The notes under the pieces: model-generated | Databases searched by the model: none | What the model saw: only the letters and a program-made list of their open reading frames with translations | Told to the model about the DNA's origin: nothing | Assembly: GCA_965116785.1 (NCBI GenBank) | Contig: OZ220731.1 | Span: forward strand, 2,728,001-2,792,000 | Source: Bin87 sp965116785 | GTDB taxonomy: Bacteria > Chloroflexota > Dehalococcoidia > Lucifugimonadales > UBA3495 | Reading direction: 5' to 3' | Length of the DNA stretch: 64,000 nt | Position numbers and translations under genes: made by a program | Part shown: positions 1-9,880 of the stretch, piece by piece | How the letters are laid out: each line of letters begins with the position of its first letter | Position numbering within the stretch: the first letter of the stretch is position 1

Positions 1-450
<450 letters not shown>

Positions 451-456
451 GCGGTC

Positions 457-462
457 AGTATA
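457..462 (-). promoter_or_regulatory. Possible -10 box of mazG
   Basis: TATACT on the minus strand ends 6 nt before the first mazG ATG, which would place transcription start on or next to the start codon. No good -35 hexamer lies 16-18 nt upstream, so the call rests on the -10 match alone. Confidence 0.3.
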
Positions 463-561
463 TCCCAGCCTCCTATCCGGCGTCCCTGACCATCCGTTTG
501 ATAACTCACCCAGCCTTCAGGTAACCTTTAATCGGTCGCAGCCCGCCACCGGAGGCTTGCC

Positions 562-1158
562 ATGGCAACGAAACCCATCATTACCGGAACCCGCATGTCC
601 GTCGCCGAGTTCCTGGACCTTCCCGACACGGAAGAACGGAACAAAATGGAACTGGACGACGGAGAACTTTACATCATGCCTCGACCCCGACCGCTACACC
701 AATTTTTGCTCTATTGGCTGGGTTGGCATATCGCGAACTATATCCAAAGTTTTGGCGAACCACCCGCCGAAGTGTACCCGGACATGGTGGTCATTTTGTC
801 CAGGGATCCGCGCCGCGTCCTGGCGCCCGACCTGGCCATCATCCTTGCCGGCAATCCGTACCGGATAAGTGGAGGTTATTTTGAGGGTGTGCCGGACATT
901 GCGGTAGAAGTCCTATCTTCCGACCGCAGCCGCGACCTCGTCCGTAAACGGCAACTCTATGCTGAGGCCGGCGTCTCCGAGTACTGGATCTTCGATCCCG
1001 TAAACGACACGGCCCTGCTGCTCGAACTGCGCGATGGCGATTACGTCCAACACGACCTCTTGAACGCTACCGACACCCTGACTACTCCCCTGCTGCCCGG
1101 CCTGGCCATCCCGCTGGCAGAGCTATTCCACCATCGCCAGCGCCCGGCCGATGTGTAG
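562..1158 (+). CDS. Uma2 family (DUF820) endonuclease-like protein
   Basis: Uma2/DUF820 proteins have a PD-(D/E)XK nuclease fold; their biological role is poorly known and they are often multicopy in cyanobacteria and Chloroflexota. This 198-residue protein shows the family pattern: PDLAI with Asp90, VPDIAVEVLS with Glu116, the basic stretch VRKRQLY around residue 129, and the strand EYWIFDP. Length is normal for the family. The ATG has an SD (GGAGG, 6 nt spacer). Its end overlaps the next gene by 8 nt, so the two are probably co-transcribed. A second, divergent Uma2 copy lies at 2817-3509. DNA cleavage activity is inferred from the fold only. Confidence 0.9.
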   Translation: MATKPIITGTRMSVAEFLDLPDTEERNKMELDDGELYIMPRPRPLHQFLLYWLGWHIANYIQSFGEPPAEVYPDMVVILSRDPRRVLAPDLAIILAGNPYRISGGYFEGVPDIAVEVLSSDRSRDLVRKRQLYAEAGVSEYWIFDPVNDTALLLELRDGDYVQHDLLNATDTLTTPLLPGLAIPLAELFHHRQRPADV

Positions 1159-1906
1159 TCGCCGGCCCGTCGACATCATCTCGACTGTTGCGCGGGCTCT
1201 TGCCATCCCCGCCGCGCTCCTCTTCTTCGTCGCCGGTTCGGTGACCTGGGCCGTCAACGATCCCGGTCTATACAGCAACGGCTTCCAGCGCTATCACACC
1301 GCACAGCGCTCCGGCATCTCCGATCCTGACCTGATAGCCATCGGCGCCGAGTTGCGCCGCTACTTCAACACGTCCACCGAACCCCTGGCGGTTCGCGCGC
1401 CCATCTACGGTATCGAGCAGGAGGTTTTCAACCAGCGCGAGGTGGCCCATATGTACGACGTCAAGCGCCTGGTGCGCGGCACCTACTGGGTGGCCCTGGG
1501 CTCGGCGCTGTGGATACTCGGTACCGTCGCCATCGCGATCGCCACGGAACGAGGAACGTGGCCCGTCCGCGCGGCCCGTCTGGCCGTCTGGGGAGGCTCC
1601 GTAACCCTGATCGCAGTTTTCCTGGTCGGCTTGGCGGCGGTCGCCAGCTTCGAGCAACTCTTCCTGCTCTTCCACCGCCTCAGCTTCGCCAACGACCTGT
1701 GGATGCTGGACCCGCGCACCGACTACCTGCTCATCCTCTTCCCCGCCGGTTTCTGGTTCGACGCCACCATGCGCGTCGCCCTGACCTCGGTGCTGGGCGC
1801 GGTGCTCCTTCTGTCCGCCGGCGTCGCGAGCGTCGGTTATCGCCGTTGGAGCGAAAATCGACGGCGCAAACCGGATACGACGCCAGTCGACCCTTCGGTC
1901 GGTTAG
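1151..1906 (+). CDS. DUF1461 (TIGR01906) integral membrane protein
   Basis: This 251-residue protein matches the DUF1461/TIGR01906 family of uncharacterised bacterial membrane proteins. The diagnostic features are a first membrane helix near residues 12-34, a long extracytoplasmic loop ending in NQREVAHMYDVK just before helix 2, and the conserved pattern FHRLSFANDLWMLDP followed by DYLLILFP and FWFD between helices 3 and 4. Four helices in total and a basic C-terminal tail are visible. The start overlaps the Uma2 gene by 8 nt. No function is assigned to the family and the neighbours do not suggest one. Confidence 0.85.
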   Translation: MCSRRPVDIISTVARALAIPAALLFFVAGSVTWAVNDPGLYSNGFQRYHTAQRSGISDPDLIAIGAELRRYFNTSTEPLAVRAPIYGIEQEVFNQREVAHMYDVKRLVRGTYWVALGSALWILGTVAIAIATERGTWPVRAARLAVWGGSVTLIAVFLVGLAAVASFEQLFLLFHRLSFANDLWMLDPRTDYLLILFPAGFWFDATMRVALTSVLGAVLLLSAGVASVGYRRWSENRRRKPDTTPVDPSVG

Positions 1907-1919
1907 CGTTTCGGGATGG

Positions 1920-2804
1920 CTAGGCTGGGGGAGTTGGCAGTCGCTCCAGCAGGGATTCCAGCCCCAGCGACCCACACAATTCATCCAGGGCGGGACGACG
2001 CACGCCGGTCCACCTGACCTGCTCCGGCTCGGTTTCGTCCAGGGGAACGTCCAGCCTCAGGGTGGCCAGCGTGCGATACAGGAAGGCGTCGTCCCATTGC
2101 TCGGTCAGCGCCGCCATCAGGTTGCCGGCCCCGCGCACCTTGACGTCCCAATCAGCCATGTCCGCGGGGATGTCTTCGATGCGACCGTATCGGGACAGCA
2201 CCGTGGCGGTGGATCGTGCGCCCCAGCGAGGTATGCCCGGTATTCCGTCAGCCGCGTCGCCCACCAACGCCAGGTAGTCCGCGATGGCCGACGGCGGCAC
2301 GCCAAACTTGTCGACCACACCGGCCTCGTTGATGATTTCGCCCTTGCGCCGGTCCAGCATCACCACCCGATCACCCGACACCACCTGCGACATATCCTTA
2401 TCCGGCGAGCACATGACCACCTGCTCCACCTCGGGGATTGCGGCGAAGCGCACCGCAGCGGCCGCGATGGCATCGTCCGCCTCAAACTCTTCCATGGGCC
2501 AGACCGTGATTCCCAACGCGGCGGTGATCTGCTCGGCCAGCGGGAATTGCGCTAGCAGATCCGGCTCCACGCCATCGCCGGTCTTGTAGCCGTCGAACAT
2601 ATCGTTGCGGAAGGACCGGATCACGCTATCGAAGGCAACCGCGATGTGCGTGACATCAGGCTGGCCCAGCAGAGCGATCAGGGACTGCGCCAACCCGTGC
2701 GTCGCCTTGATGTCCCTACCGTCGGGGGTGGTGCGCCCGGGCCGCGGAGAGTAGTGAGCGCGGAAAAGCTCGAAAGTACCGTCAACCAGGTGGATCTTCA
2801 TCAC
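1920..2804 (-). CDS. 5'-3' exonuclease, PolA N-terminal domain family
   Basis: A stand-alone relative of the FEN-like 5' nuclease domain of DNA polymerase I, which removes RNA primers and 5' flaps. Acidic metal-binding motifs are in place: VDG near the N-terminus, AFDS around residue 59, EADDAIAA, SPDKDMSQVV and GDAADGIPGI followed by the helix-hairpin-helix region. The usual Ser-Asp-Asn of GDxSDNIPG is replaced by Ala-Asp-Gly, and the following PGIG loop reads PRWGA, so the DNA-binding hairpin is diverged. At 294 residues it has the normal size of a separate exonuclease. It starts 12 nt after the upstream Uma2 gene and probably shares its transcript. Confidence 0.88.
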   Translation of the reverse strand: MMKIHLVDGTFELFRAHYSPRPGRTTPDGRDIKATHGLAQSLIALLGQPDVTHIAVAFDSVIRSFRNDMFDGYKTGDGVEPDLLAQFPLAEQITAALGITVWPMEEFEADDAIAAAAVRFAAIPEVEQVVMCSPDKDMSQVVSGDRVVMLDRRKGEIINEAGVVDKFGVPPSAIADYLALVGDAADGIPGIPRWGARSTATVLSRYGRIEDIPADMADWDVKVRGAGNLMAALTEQWDDAFLYRTLATLRLDVPLDETEPEQVRWTGVRRPALDELCGSLGLESLLERLPTPPA

Positions 2805-2816
2805 CGGCCGACCGCA

Positions 2817-3509
2817 TCACCCTTCCGCCGTTTCATACAACGCGAAGATCCGCTGCCGCACCTCGAAAACAAACCCGGCCATCACCGGTTCGCCGCTGAC
2901 AGTCTCCGTATCTTCCAGAATCTCAACATCGACGCCCGGGCGATACACGTACACCCGCCGATGATACGGATCGATCAGCCAACCCAGCTGCGCCCCGTTG
3001 GCCATGTACCGCTCCATCTTGCGCTGCAGCGGCGGCAGCCGGTCGGTCTCGGACATTATTTCGCCCATGAAAGCCGGGCAGACGGTGACGGTGCGGGGCA
3101 ACACGGGACCGAACCCCGCCACTTGCTCCGGTGACAGCCAGGACAGGTCCGGCTCGACGCGCGTGCCGTCAGGCAGTCGGACAATCGCGCGTGAACTGAG
3201 TGTGAGCCCACCGTGTTCACGCGACCATACCAACAGGCTCCCAATCCCCTCCGCTTCGGCTATACCGCCGTGCAAGTTCACCATAGGGTTGATCACCAGC
3301 TCTCCGTCAGCGGTTAGTTCCAGGTAAAACCCGCGCCCCTCGTTCGCGCGTGCGAAGCCTACGAACCATCGGTCAATCTCATCGTCCGTGAGCTTTCCGG
3401 CAACCGACTCCAGGAGCGGCTTGATGTTGACCAACAGCGGCCCGGCCAGCTCAAACTCCTCCGCGCTGGAGGGATCTACTGATTGGGTGGTCGTGGCGAT
3501 AGTCGCCAT
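2817..3509 (-). CDS. Uma2 family (DUF820) endonuclease-like protein, longer variant
   Basis: Second Uma2 paralogue, 230 residues. The family pattern is visible as VEPDLSWLS (first acidic residue), a region reading CPAFMGEIMSETD in place of the usual VEV(L/I)SP strand, the conserved basic helix LQRKMERYMANG and the terminal strand GWLIDP with VYVYRP. About 50 N-terminal residues precede the fold and may be a separate helical segment. The active-site glutamate sits in GEIMS rather than VEILS, which is a known variation. It is 17 nt from the malate synthase stop codon and runs in the same direction, so read-through from the glyoxylate genes is possible. Confidence 0.85.
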   Translation of the reverse strand: MATIATTTQSVDPSSAEEFELAGPLLVNIKPLLESVAGKLTDDEIDRWFVGFARANEGRGFYLELTADGELVINPMVNLHGGIAEAEGIGSLLVWSREHGGLTLSSRAIVRLPDGTRVEPDLSWLSPEQVAGFGPVLPRTVTVCPAFMGEIMSETDRLPPLQRKMERYMANGAQLGWLIDPYHRRVYVYRPGVDVEILEDTETVSGEPVMAGFVFEVRQRIFALYETAEG

Positions 3510-3526
3510 TTTCTAACCGCCTGCTC

Positions 3527-5104
3527 CTAATCCAGGTAGCGGTAGCCGGGAAGCGTCAGGAACTCAACGAAGTCATCCGACAGCACGATTTCGTCCAGCA
3601 GCTCCACGGCTTTGTCCAGCGCGCCCGGATTTTCCTGCCCCCGCTGCTCCACCAGCGCGGCCGCTTCCTGTGCCCGCACCTGGCGATACAGTTCTGCGGT
3701 GATGGGACGGCCGTCGTCCAGTGCGGAACCGTGGTTCAGCCACTGCCATAGTTGCGAGCGGGAGATCTCAGCGGTGGCGGCATCCTCCATCAGCCCATAG
3801 ATGGCGACGGCGCCGTTGCCCCGCGTCCAGGCATCGATGTATTGCAACGCAACGCTGACGTTGTTCCGCAGGCCGGCTTCGGTGATCTGTCCCTCAGGCA
3901 CCGCCAGCAGGTCGTCCGGTGCGATCCGCACCTCTGGTATGACCGAGAGCTGATTGTCCGTTGCAAACGCGGACTGGAACACGTCCAGCACCGGCTCCAC
4001 CAACCCGGGGTGGGCGATCCAGGCCCCATCGAAGCCCTGGTCGGCCTCCCGCTGCTTGTCGGATCGCACCTGCGCGAAGGCCGCCTCGTTGGCCGCGGCA
4101 TCGTCCCGGCGCGGGATGAATGCCGACATCCCGCCCAGCGCGTGCGCGCCCCGCCGGTGGCAGGTGTTGACCAGCAATTGTGCCGCCGAGGTCAGGAAGT
4201 GCGTCGCCATCGTCACCTGGGCCCGGTCCGGGAACACCATGTCGCTGCGCCCGTTGAACACCTTGATGACGCTGAAGATGTAGTCCCAGCGGCCCAGGTT
4301 CAAACCCGCCGGCCGTTCCCGCAGCTCGTAAAGGATCTCCTCCATTTCGAACGCTGCGAGTATGTGCTCGATCAGTACGGTGGGGCTGATGGTTCCCTGG
4401 GGGATGCCCAGCCGTTCCTCCGCATACCTGAACGCATCGTTCCAGAGACGCGCCTCCAGGTGCGACTGCAACTTGGGCAGGTAATAGTAGGGCCCGGTGC
4501 CGTGGCTCTGCTGCGCTACGTGGTTATGGAACACCGTCAGCCCAAAGTCGAAGAAACTTCCCGCCACAGGCTCGCCGTCCACCAGCACATGGCGCTCCAT
4601 CAGGTGCAACCCGCGCGGCCGCACGCACAGCGTGGCCAGGTCCTCGTTGAGACGGTACTGCCGTCCGTCCGCCGCCTCGTCGCTGATGGTGCGGCGGTAG
4701 GCGTCGCGCACGTTCACCTGGCCATCCAGTGTGGGCAGCCACGCCGGAGAATGCGCATCCTCGAAATCGGTCATGTAGACCTGCGCCCCGCAGTTCAGCG
4801 CGTTGATCACCATGCGTCGGTTGGACGAAGGCCCGGTGATCTCCACCCGCCGGTTGGTCAGGTCCGTCGGAGCCGGCTGCACACGCCAGTCCCCCTCACG
4901 AACGCTGCGCGTCTCCGTCAGGAAGTCCGGCGTCGCCCCCGCGTCGATCTCCGCCTGCCGACGGACGCGGGCCTGCATCAGTCGCCGCCGCGTGGTCTCA
5001 AAGTTCCGATGCAACTCGGCAACAAATTCCAGCGCGCCATCGCTCAGCACGTCAGCATATTGAGTGGGAACGGGTCCAAGTATCTGGATGTTGTTATCTG
5101 CCAT
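3527..5104 (-). CDS. aceB: Malate synthase A
   Basis: Condenses glyoxylate with acetyl-CoA to malate, the second step of the glyoxylate bypass, in the cytosol. The 525-residue product has the AceB-type layout: substrate-binding RPRGLHLMERHV, the Mg2+ site in ISPTVLIEHILAAFEMEEIL, the RWDYIFSVIK strand, and the catalytic base in GSALDDGR near the C-terminus. I chose ATG 5104 because it gives the typical length (about 530) and the frame upstream to a TTG at 5176 has no family similarity. The upstream neighbour on the same strand is a PEP carboxykinase relative, which suggests a C2-to-sugar gluconeogenic unit. Isocitrate lyase is not in the window. Confidence 0.95.
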   Translation of the reverse strand: MADNNIQILGPVPTQYADVLSDGALEFVAELHRNFETTRRRLMQARVRRQAEIDAGATPDFLTETRSVREGDWRVQPAPTDLTNRRVEITGPSSNRRMVINALNCGAQVYMTDFEDAHSPAWLPTLDGQVNVRDAYRRTISDEAADGRQYRLNEDLATLCVRPRGLHLMERHVLVDGEPVAGSFFDFGLTVFHNHVAQQSHGTGPYYYLPKLQSHLEARLWNDAFRYAEERLGIPQGTISPTVLIEHILAAFEMEEILYELRERPAGLNLGRWDYIFSVIKVFNGRSDMVFPDRAQVTMATHFLTSAAQLLVNTCHRRGAHALGGMSAFIPRRDDAAANEAAFAQVRSDKQREADQGFDGAWIAHPGLVEPVLDVFQSAFATDNQLSVIPEVRIAPDDLLAVPEGQITEAGLRNNVSVALQYIDAWTRGNGAVAIYGLMEDAATAEISRSQLWQWLNHGSALDDGRPITAELYRQVRAQEAAALVEQRGQENPGALDKAVELLDEIVLSDDFVEFLTLPGYRYLD

Positions 5105-5267
5105 TTCTATCGTCCCGGTTAACTGGAGTAAGTCTCTGACAATGTTGGGTGGTTTCACCTTCGTTGCGGTGAACAACGTTCAATACCGGCGTGCCGATCA
5201 AGCGATTCGCTCGAGCCGATGGGCGCTTTGATGCCCAAGGGCAGCAACCCGAGCGCCGGCGCGCACC

Positions 5268-7577
5268 CTACCCTGGTTGCAGCCCCAGCTCCGACAGGCT
5301 CCGCGCGGATGCGCCATCCAGCGACAGCCCACTCGCCAGCCCGTTCCCGAGCTTCCGTTGCAACTCGCGCAACTGGTACGCGACCGGTCGCATTCCTTCG
5401 GAGCGGTGCGCCGCCGTCTCCGGCAACGTCTCGTACGCCTGGTCCAGCGACCAGTAAAACGACAGCAACCACGACAATTCCCGCTCGTTGGCCGGAGCAG
5501 GCGCATCGGTGATGTCCAGGATGGTGTTCACCACCTTGGTGTAGCGGAGGATTCCAGCCTTGTCCTGCTGGTCCCGTCCGTAATAGCGCCGCCGCATCAG
5601 CTCCACCACCCGCGCTGCGTAGTCATCTTCGCCGTAGATGTTGACCGGCAACCATTCCTGGCGCAGGTCAACGACCTCGTTCCCCTCGCCATCAAGGATC
5701 GCGACCGCCACTTCCGAGCGCAGCATGCCGTCGTACTCGAACTTGACCGCGTTCCGCAGCAGCGCTTCCTGCAGCATCATCGTCAGTTCGCGCGGTATCT
5801 TGCGGTAGCGTGAACCCGACGCTTCCTCGTTGCTGTCAGCTCCCACTCCGCCGGTGTTGAAGGCGTAATATTCCTGCGGCATCCCGCCCCAGGCCAACTG
5901 CTGCAGCACGTGGTACAGCAGGTTGGCGTTCTCGTCTTCCAGACCGATGATGAACGGGTCGGAGAAATACTCCACGTACGGTCGCCCGATGGCGCCGATG
6001 GCCGCTCCCATCTGCACCGCCTCGCCGTACATCAGCACCCGGATGTACTGCTCCAGGCTCAGCCGGCGCAGGGGCGGGATCACCGTGTTCTGCCGCATCA
6101 CCTCCTGCCAGAACACGCGGTCCGTGTTTTCCATGGGCACATGCACCGAGTCGCTCAGCCGCCCGCCGGTGATTTGCGATATCAGCCCCGCGGCTCCCTT
6201 GCGCTGCAACAACCCGCGCCGCGACAGGATCATCCGCATGTTGCGAACCGGGTTTTCCAGGTAGTTGGGCTCCTGGCTGTCCACGTGTACCGGAACGTTT
6301 TCCAGCGTCTCGTCGGGAGAGGTGACGCCCGGCGCTCCGCGCAGCGTGTCGTAGGTGATCGGGTCGTCATCCCGAGTCAGGCCGAAGGGCACGGCGTAGA
6401 AGTTGTTCTCCGTGCCGTCGATGGCGTGGGAAATCATGGCGCGCCGCCCGCTCCGATTGCTTGGAATGGGATCGTCCAGCGGTTGCAGCAGCACGATGTC
6501 GTCGTTCATCGGGTAGACCCCTTCCTCGGGGTCGGTGTTCAGATTAAGCACTCCGGCCAGCTCACTGTTGGCCAGCTCCACCATGATGGTCAGCGTACTC
6601 TTGCCGTGCAGCGACGGTCCCACGGTGACCAGCGCCGTGTTGGCGACGTCGCCGTCCAGTTTGCGCACCCGCGCCATGCTCAACGCCGCCTGCACCGCCA
6701 GGCCATTCTTCTGCTTGACCTGGTGCATCGCGATGGACAGCGGGCCCATCTTGTGCTCGCCCACGTAGTCAAAACCGAAATGCAGCGAGAGACCGCGCGT
6801 CGGCGCTTTGAACACCAGCTGCGTAATTCCAGCTTCCCGCAACCGCGCCTTCAGCCCTTCGTCCAGCTCCAGGTCATCCATCCAGTGTGGGACCGAAACT
6901 TCCAGGATGTCGGGCGGCTCCTGCCATTGGTCCTGGGGCAGGTCGAAAGTCAGTCGCCGCCACATGTAGGGCGCCTGCATGTAGCGGGTGCCGAAAAGCA
7001 GTTGCCGCGCATGAAACGACCGACCTGGCGCGTCGCAAATCTGCCGGTCGGTCTGCACGATGCCCTTTTCCATGTCAGGGTTCGGGCTGGCGAAGTGGGC
7101 CTCCATCTTCTCGCAAACTCGGTGAAATACCGCCGTGAACAGTCGCTGGTTTTCCTCGGAGAACGCCAGCGCGTCCCGGTTACGGGTGAACCCTTCCACG
7201 AAATACTGGGTCAGGTCGGGACGGCGCACCACGCCCAACTGGCTGAAAAAGGCCAACCCGCCGTTGTCCAGCCGGAACACAGTCTCCGGCCAGACTTTGC
7301 TGGACGCTCGCCCGGCCGCATTGGCCTCCGCCGCCTCGGCTTCTAAAGCCGCCGCCTCGGCGAGCAGTTCCGAGCGTTGCTGCTCCGGCAAGTCCTGAAA
7401 GATCGGCATCCGCGCGACAATCCACTCTTCCGAGGGATTGTACAGGGGACTGTCGACGCGCTGGCCCTGCCGCGCGGTCGCGCATAGCCGTGTCAGCGCC
7501 GCCTCAAAATCGGGGACGATTTCAGGTCCGGACAACGGCGACTTGGCATCGGGCCGGTTGGCGGTAGGGCTAGTCAA
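5268..7577 (-). CDS. Large phosphoenolpyruvate carboxykinase (ATP)-like protein
   Basis: Probably interconverts oxaloacetate and PEP, or is a diverged kinase of that fold. Similarity to ATP-type PEPCK lies in the C-terminal two thirds: the P-loop GPSLHGKST at about residues 320-328 (family GLSGTGKTT), the metal segment MNDDI at about 358, the block ENVPVHVDSQEPNYLENP, and VIPPLRRLSLEQYIRVLMYG, which parallels the VLPPVSRLTPEQ block. At 769 residues it is about 230 longer than usual, mostly in an extra N-terminal region. TTG 7577 is preceded by GGGGGGAG at 6-7 nt; a TTG at 7658 in the same frame lacks support. Position just upstream of malate synthase supports a gluconeogenic role. Confidence 0.75.
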   Translation of the reverse strand: MTSPTANRPDAKSPLSGPEIVPDFEAALTRLCATARQGQRVDSPLYNPSEEWIVARMPIFQDLPEQQRSELLAEAAALEAEAAEANAAGRASSKVWPETVFRLDNGGLAFFSQLGVVRRPDLTQYFVEGFTRNRDALAFSEENQRLFTAVFHRVCEKMEAHFASPNPDMEKGIVQTDRQICDAPGRSFHARQLLFGTRYMQAPYMWRRLTFDLPQDQWQEPPDILEVSVPHWMDDLELDEGLKARLREAGITQLVFKAPTRGLSLHFGFDYVGEHKMGPLSIAMHQVKQKNGLAVQAALSMARVRKLDGDVANTALVTVGPSLHGKSTLTIMVELANSELAGVLNLNTDPEEGVYPMNDDIVLLQPLDDPIPSNRSGRRAMISHAIDGTENNFYAVPFGLTRDDDPITYDTLRGAPGVTSPDETLENVPVHVDSQEPNYLENPVRNMRMILSRRGLLQRKGAAGLISQITGGRLSDSVHVPMENTDRVFWQEVMRQNTVIPPLRRLSLEQYIRVLMYGEAVQMGAAIGAIGRPYVEYFSDPFIIGLEDENANLLYHVLQQLAWGGMPQEYYAFNTGGVGADSNEEASGSRYRKIPRELTMMLQEALLRNAVKFEYDGMLRSEVAVAILDGEGNEVVDLRQEWLPVNIYGEDDYAARVVELMRRRYYGRDQQDKAGILRYTKVVNTILDITDAPAPANERELSWLLSFYWSLDQAYETLPETAAHRSEGMRPVAYQLRELQRKLGNGLASGLSLDGASARSLSELGLQPG

Positions 7578-8066
7578 GGTATCTCCCCCCTGGAAACGAG
7601 GCAAAGGAACGCAGCGGTAAGGCCCGCCGACCGCCTTGCAGCGCGTCAGATCAACCAAATTCCGTCCGGCGGCGATCGGTCACAGCGAGGGCAATCGGGT
7701 TGCACGTTCACCAGCCGCCGGCTCTGCTTTATACACAGAAATCCTGAATGAATATGCTACCCCCTACCGCCCATAGTGTCAAAAACCTGCGACGCAAATT
7801 CCAGCACTTTCACTCAGGAATCCACCGCGCGTCGTCAGTGCGCCGATCAGCGCAAATCCGCCGCAGCTGTCACCCTTGCACAGTTCCCGAACCCTTTAAT
7901 ACGGAGGGCAACATGCACCAACAGCAATCGCGAACGCCGCCGTCATCCACGGCGTTCTTGCCGCAGTGTCAACGTGTAGAATGCTCCCATATTCCAACGC
8001 CGTTGAAAGTTAATCACACCCTGATGAGTTAAAAGTGAAGATAAACCTTCTTCAGGAGGTTCTCCC
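7578..8066. other. Intergenic region upstream of the acyl-CoA synthetase
   Basis: About 490 nt between two divergent genes, less GC-rich than its surroundings. The right end has an ideal SD (AGGAGG, 7 nt before ATG 8067). A 39-codon frame (ATG 7913 to TAA 8032) preceded by GGAGGG could encode a small leader peptide, but its composition is not convincingly coding. A TAGAAT hexamer at about 7972-7977 may be a -10 box, with only a weak -35 match. I see no repeat, RNA gene or strong terminator. Confidence 0.4.
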
Positions 8067-9758
8067 ATGGCTCAAACCATCGACACCCGCCTCCCCATCG
8101 GCGACATCCTCGACCAGCAGACTGAGCGCTACCCCGACCGCGAAGCCCTCGTCCATACCGCCACCGGCGACCGGTTCACCTACCGCGAATTTCACGCCGA
8201 GGTCGAGCGCGTCTCCCGCGGTTTGATGTCCATCGGCATTGAGAAGGGCCAGCACGTGGGCATCTGGGCCACCAACTACACCGAGTGGGTCCTGACCCAG
8301 TTCGCCACCGCCAAGATCGGCGCCGTCCTGGTCAACGTCAACCCCGCCTACCGCACCCACGAACTGGCCTACCTCCTGGAGCAGTCCCAGCTCACCGCCC
8401 TGGTGCTCATCGGCCGCTTCCGCAGCTCCGACTACGTTGGCATGGTCAACGAACTCATCCCCGAGCTGCTCGAAGCGACTCCCGGCCAGTTGAACTCCGC
8501 CAACTTCCCCTACCTTCGTCATCTCATCTTCATCCCGCCCCACGATGAAGCGGACGCCCCGAAGCCTGACGGCATGTGGCGCTGGGCCGACGTCGCCAGC
8601 CGCGCCGAGCAGGTGAGCCCCGCCGACCTCCACGCACGCCAGTCCCAGTGCGGTCCCGACGACCCCATCAACATCCAGTACACCTCGGGCACCACCGGCA
8701 ATCCCAAGGGTGCGACCCTCACCCACCACAACATCCTCTCCAACGCCCTCCACGTTGGAGACTGCATGGAGATGGACGAGCAGGACCGGCTCTGCATCCC
8801 GGTGCCCTTCTACCACTGCTTCGGCTGCGTCATGGGCACCCTCAACTGTGTCGTGCACGGCTCCACCATGGTCATTCCCGCCGAGCACTTCGACCCGCTC
8901 CAGACCCTCACCGCCATATCCGACGAGCGCTGCACCGCCGTCCACGGCGTGCCCACCATGTTCATCGCCCAATTGAGCCATCCCGACTTTGCCCAGTTCG
9001 ACCTGAAGTCCCTGCGCACCGGCATCATGGCCGGCTCCCCCTGTCCCATCGAGGTCATGCGCGAGGTCATCGACCGCATGGGCGCCGAGCGCATCACCAT
9101 CGCCTACGGCCTCACTGAGGCCTCGCCGGTCATCACCCAGACCCTCGCCGACGACAGCATCGAGCGTCGCGTCTCCACCGTGGGCAAGGCGCTGCCCAAC
9201 GTGGAGGTCCGCCTGGTCGACGCTGACACCGGCATCGAGGTCAGCCCGGGCGAGCAGGGCGAGCTCCAGACCCGCAGCAGCATGGTGATGCAGGGCTACC
9301 ACAACATGCCCGATGCCACCGCCGGCGCCATCGACGCCGACGGCTGGCTCCACACCGGCGACCTGGCCACCGTGGACGCGGACGGCTACTACAAGATCAC
9401 CGGCCGCCTCAAGGACATGATCATCCGCGGCGGCGAGAACATCTACCCCCGCGAGATCGAGGAGTTCCTCTACACCCACCCGCAGATCGACGACGTGCAG
9501 GTCATCGGCGTGCCCGACCGGCGCTTCGGCGAGGAGGTCATGGCCTGGGTCCGCCTCAAGCCCGACGCCGACGCCACCGAGGACTCAATCCGGGACTTCT
9601 GCCGGGGCAGGATCGCCCACTACAAGGTGCCCCGCTACGTCAGGCTCACCGACGACTTCCCCATGACCGTCACCGGCAAGGTCCAAAAGTTCCTCATGCG
9701 CGAACAATCGGTTGAGGAGTTGGGCCTGCAGGCGGCGGCCGGCGTGCAGACCGCGTAA
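8067..9758 (+). CDS. AMP-binding fatty-acid/acyl-CoA synthetase
   Basis: Activates a carboxylic acid to acyl-AMP and then acyl-CoA. All core motifs of the ANL superfamily are present in 563 residues: the P-loop YTSGTTGNPKGA (about 214-225), IAYGLTEASPVI, LHTGDLA, the hinge GRLKDMIIRGGENIYPREIE and the catalytic lysine in TVTGKVQKF. The closest recognisable type is the medium/long-chain ligase group (FadD-like, YngI/AcsF type). The start has a strong SD. The gene is monocistronic by spacing; the enoyl-CoA hydratase at 42.8 kb could act in the same beta-oxidation. Chain length cannot be read from the sequence. Confidence 0.93.
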   Translation: MAQTIDTRLPIGDILDQQTERYPDREALVHTATGDRFTYREFHAEVERVSRGLMSIGIEKGQHVGIWATNYTEWVLTQFATAKIGAVLVNVNPAYRTHELAYLLEQSQLTALVLIGRFRSSDYVGMVNELIPELLEATPGQLNSANFPYLRHLIFIPPHDEADAPKPDGMWRWADVASRAEQVSPADLHARQSQCGPDDPINIQYTSGTTGNPKGATLTHHNILSNALHVGDCMEMDEQDRLCIPVPFYHCFGCVMGTLNCVVHGSTMVIPAEHFDPLQTLTAISDERCTAVHGVPTMFIAQLSHPDFAQFDLKSLRTGIMAGSPCPIEVMREVIDRMGAERITIAYGLTEASPVITQTLADDSIERRVSTVGKALPNVEVRLVDADTGIEVSPGEQGELQTRSSMVMQGYHNMPDATAGAIDADGWLHTGDLATVDADGYYKITGRLKDMIIRGGENIYPREIEEFLYTHPQIDDVQVIGVPDRRFGEEVMAWVRLKPDADATEDSIRDFCRGRIAHYKVPRYVRLTDDFPMTVTGKVQKFLMREQSVEELGLQAAAGVQTA

Positions 9759-9880
9759 TCCACAAGCACAACGCTGCCGGGGGTTCAGGAGATGATGGAG
9801 GCGTAAGGTTATGCTAGCCTACAATTGTCTCGTGACCGTGAGAACCGATGCGGCTTCAAACTGCGGTCTGAAGGAAAATC

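Noticed and set aside
5105..5176. Upstream TTG start for malate synthase
   Set aside because: Adds 24 residues without family similarity; ATG 5104 gives the usual N-terminus and length.
5910..7346. A 478-codon plus-strand frame
   Set aside because: Antisense to the PEPCK-like gene and without domain motifs.
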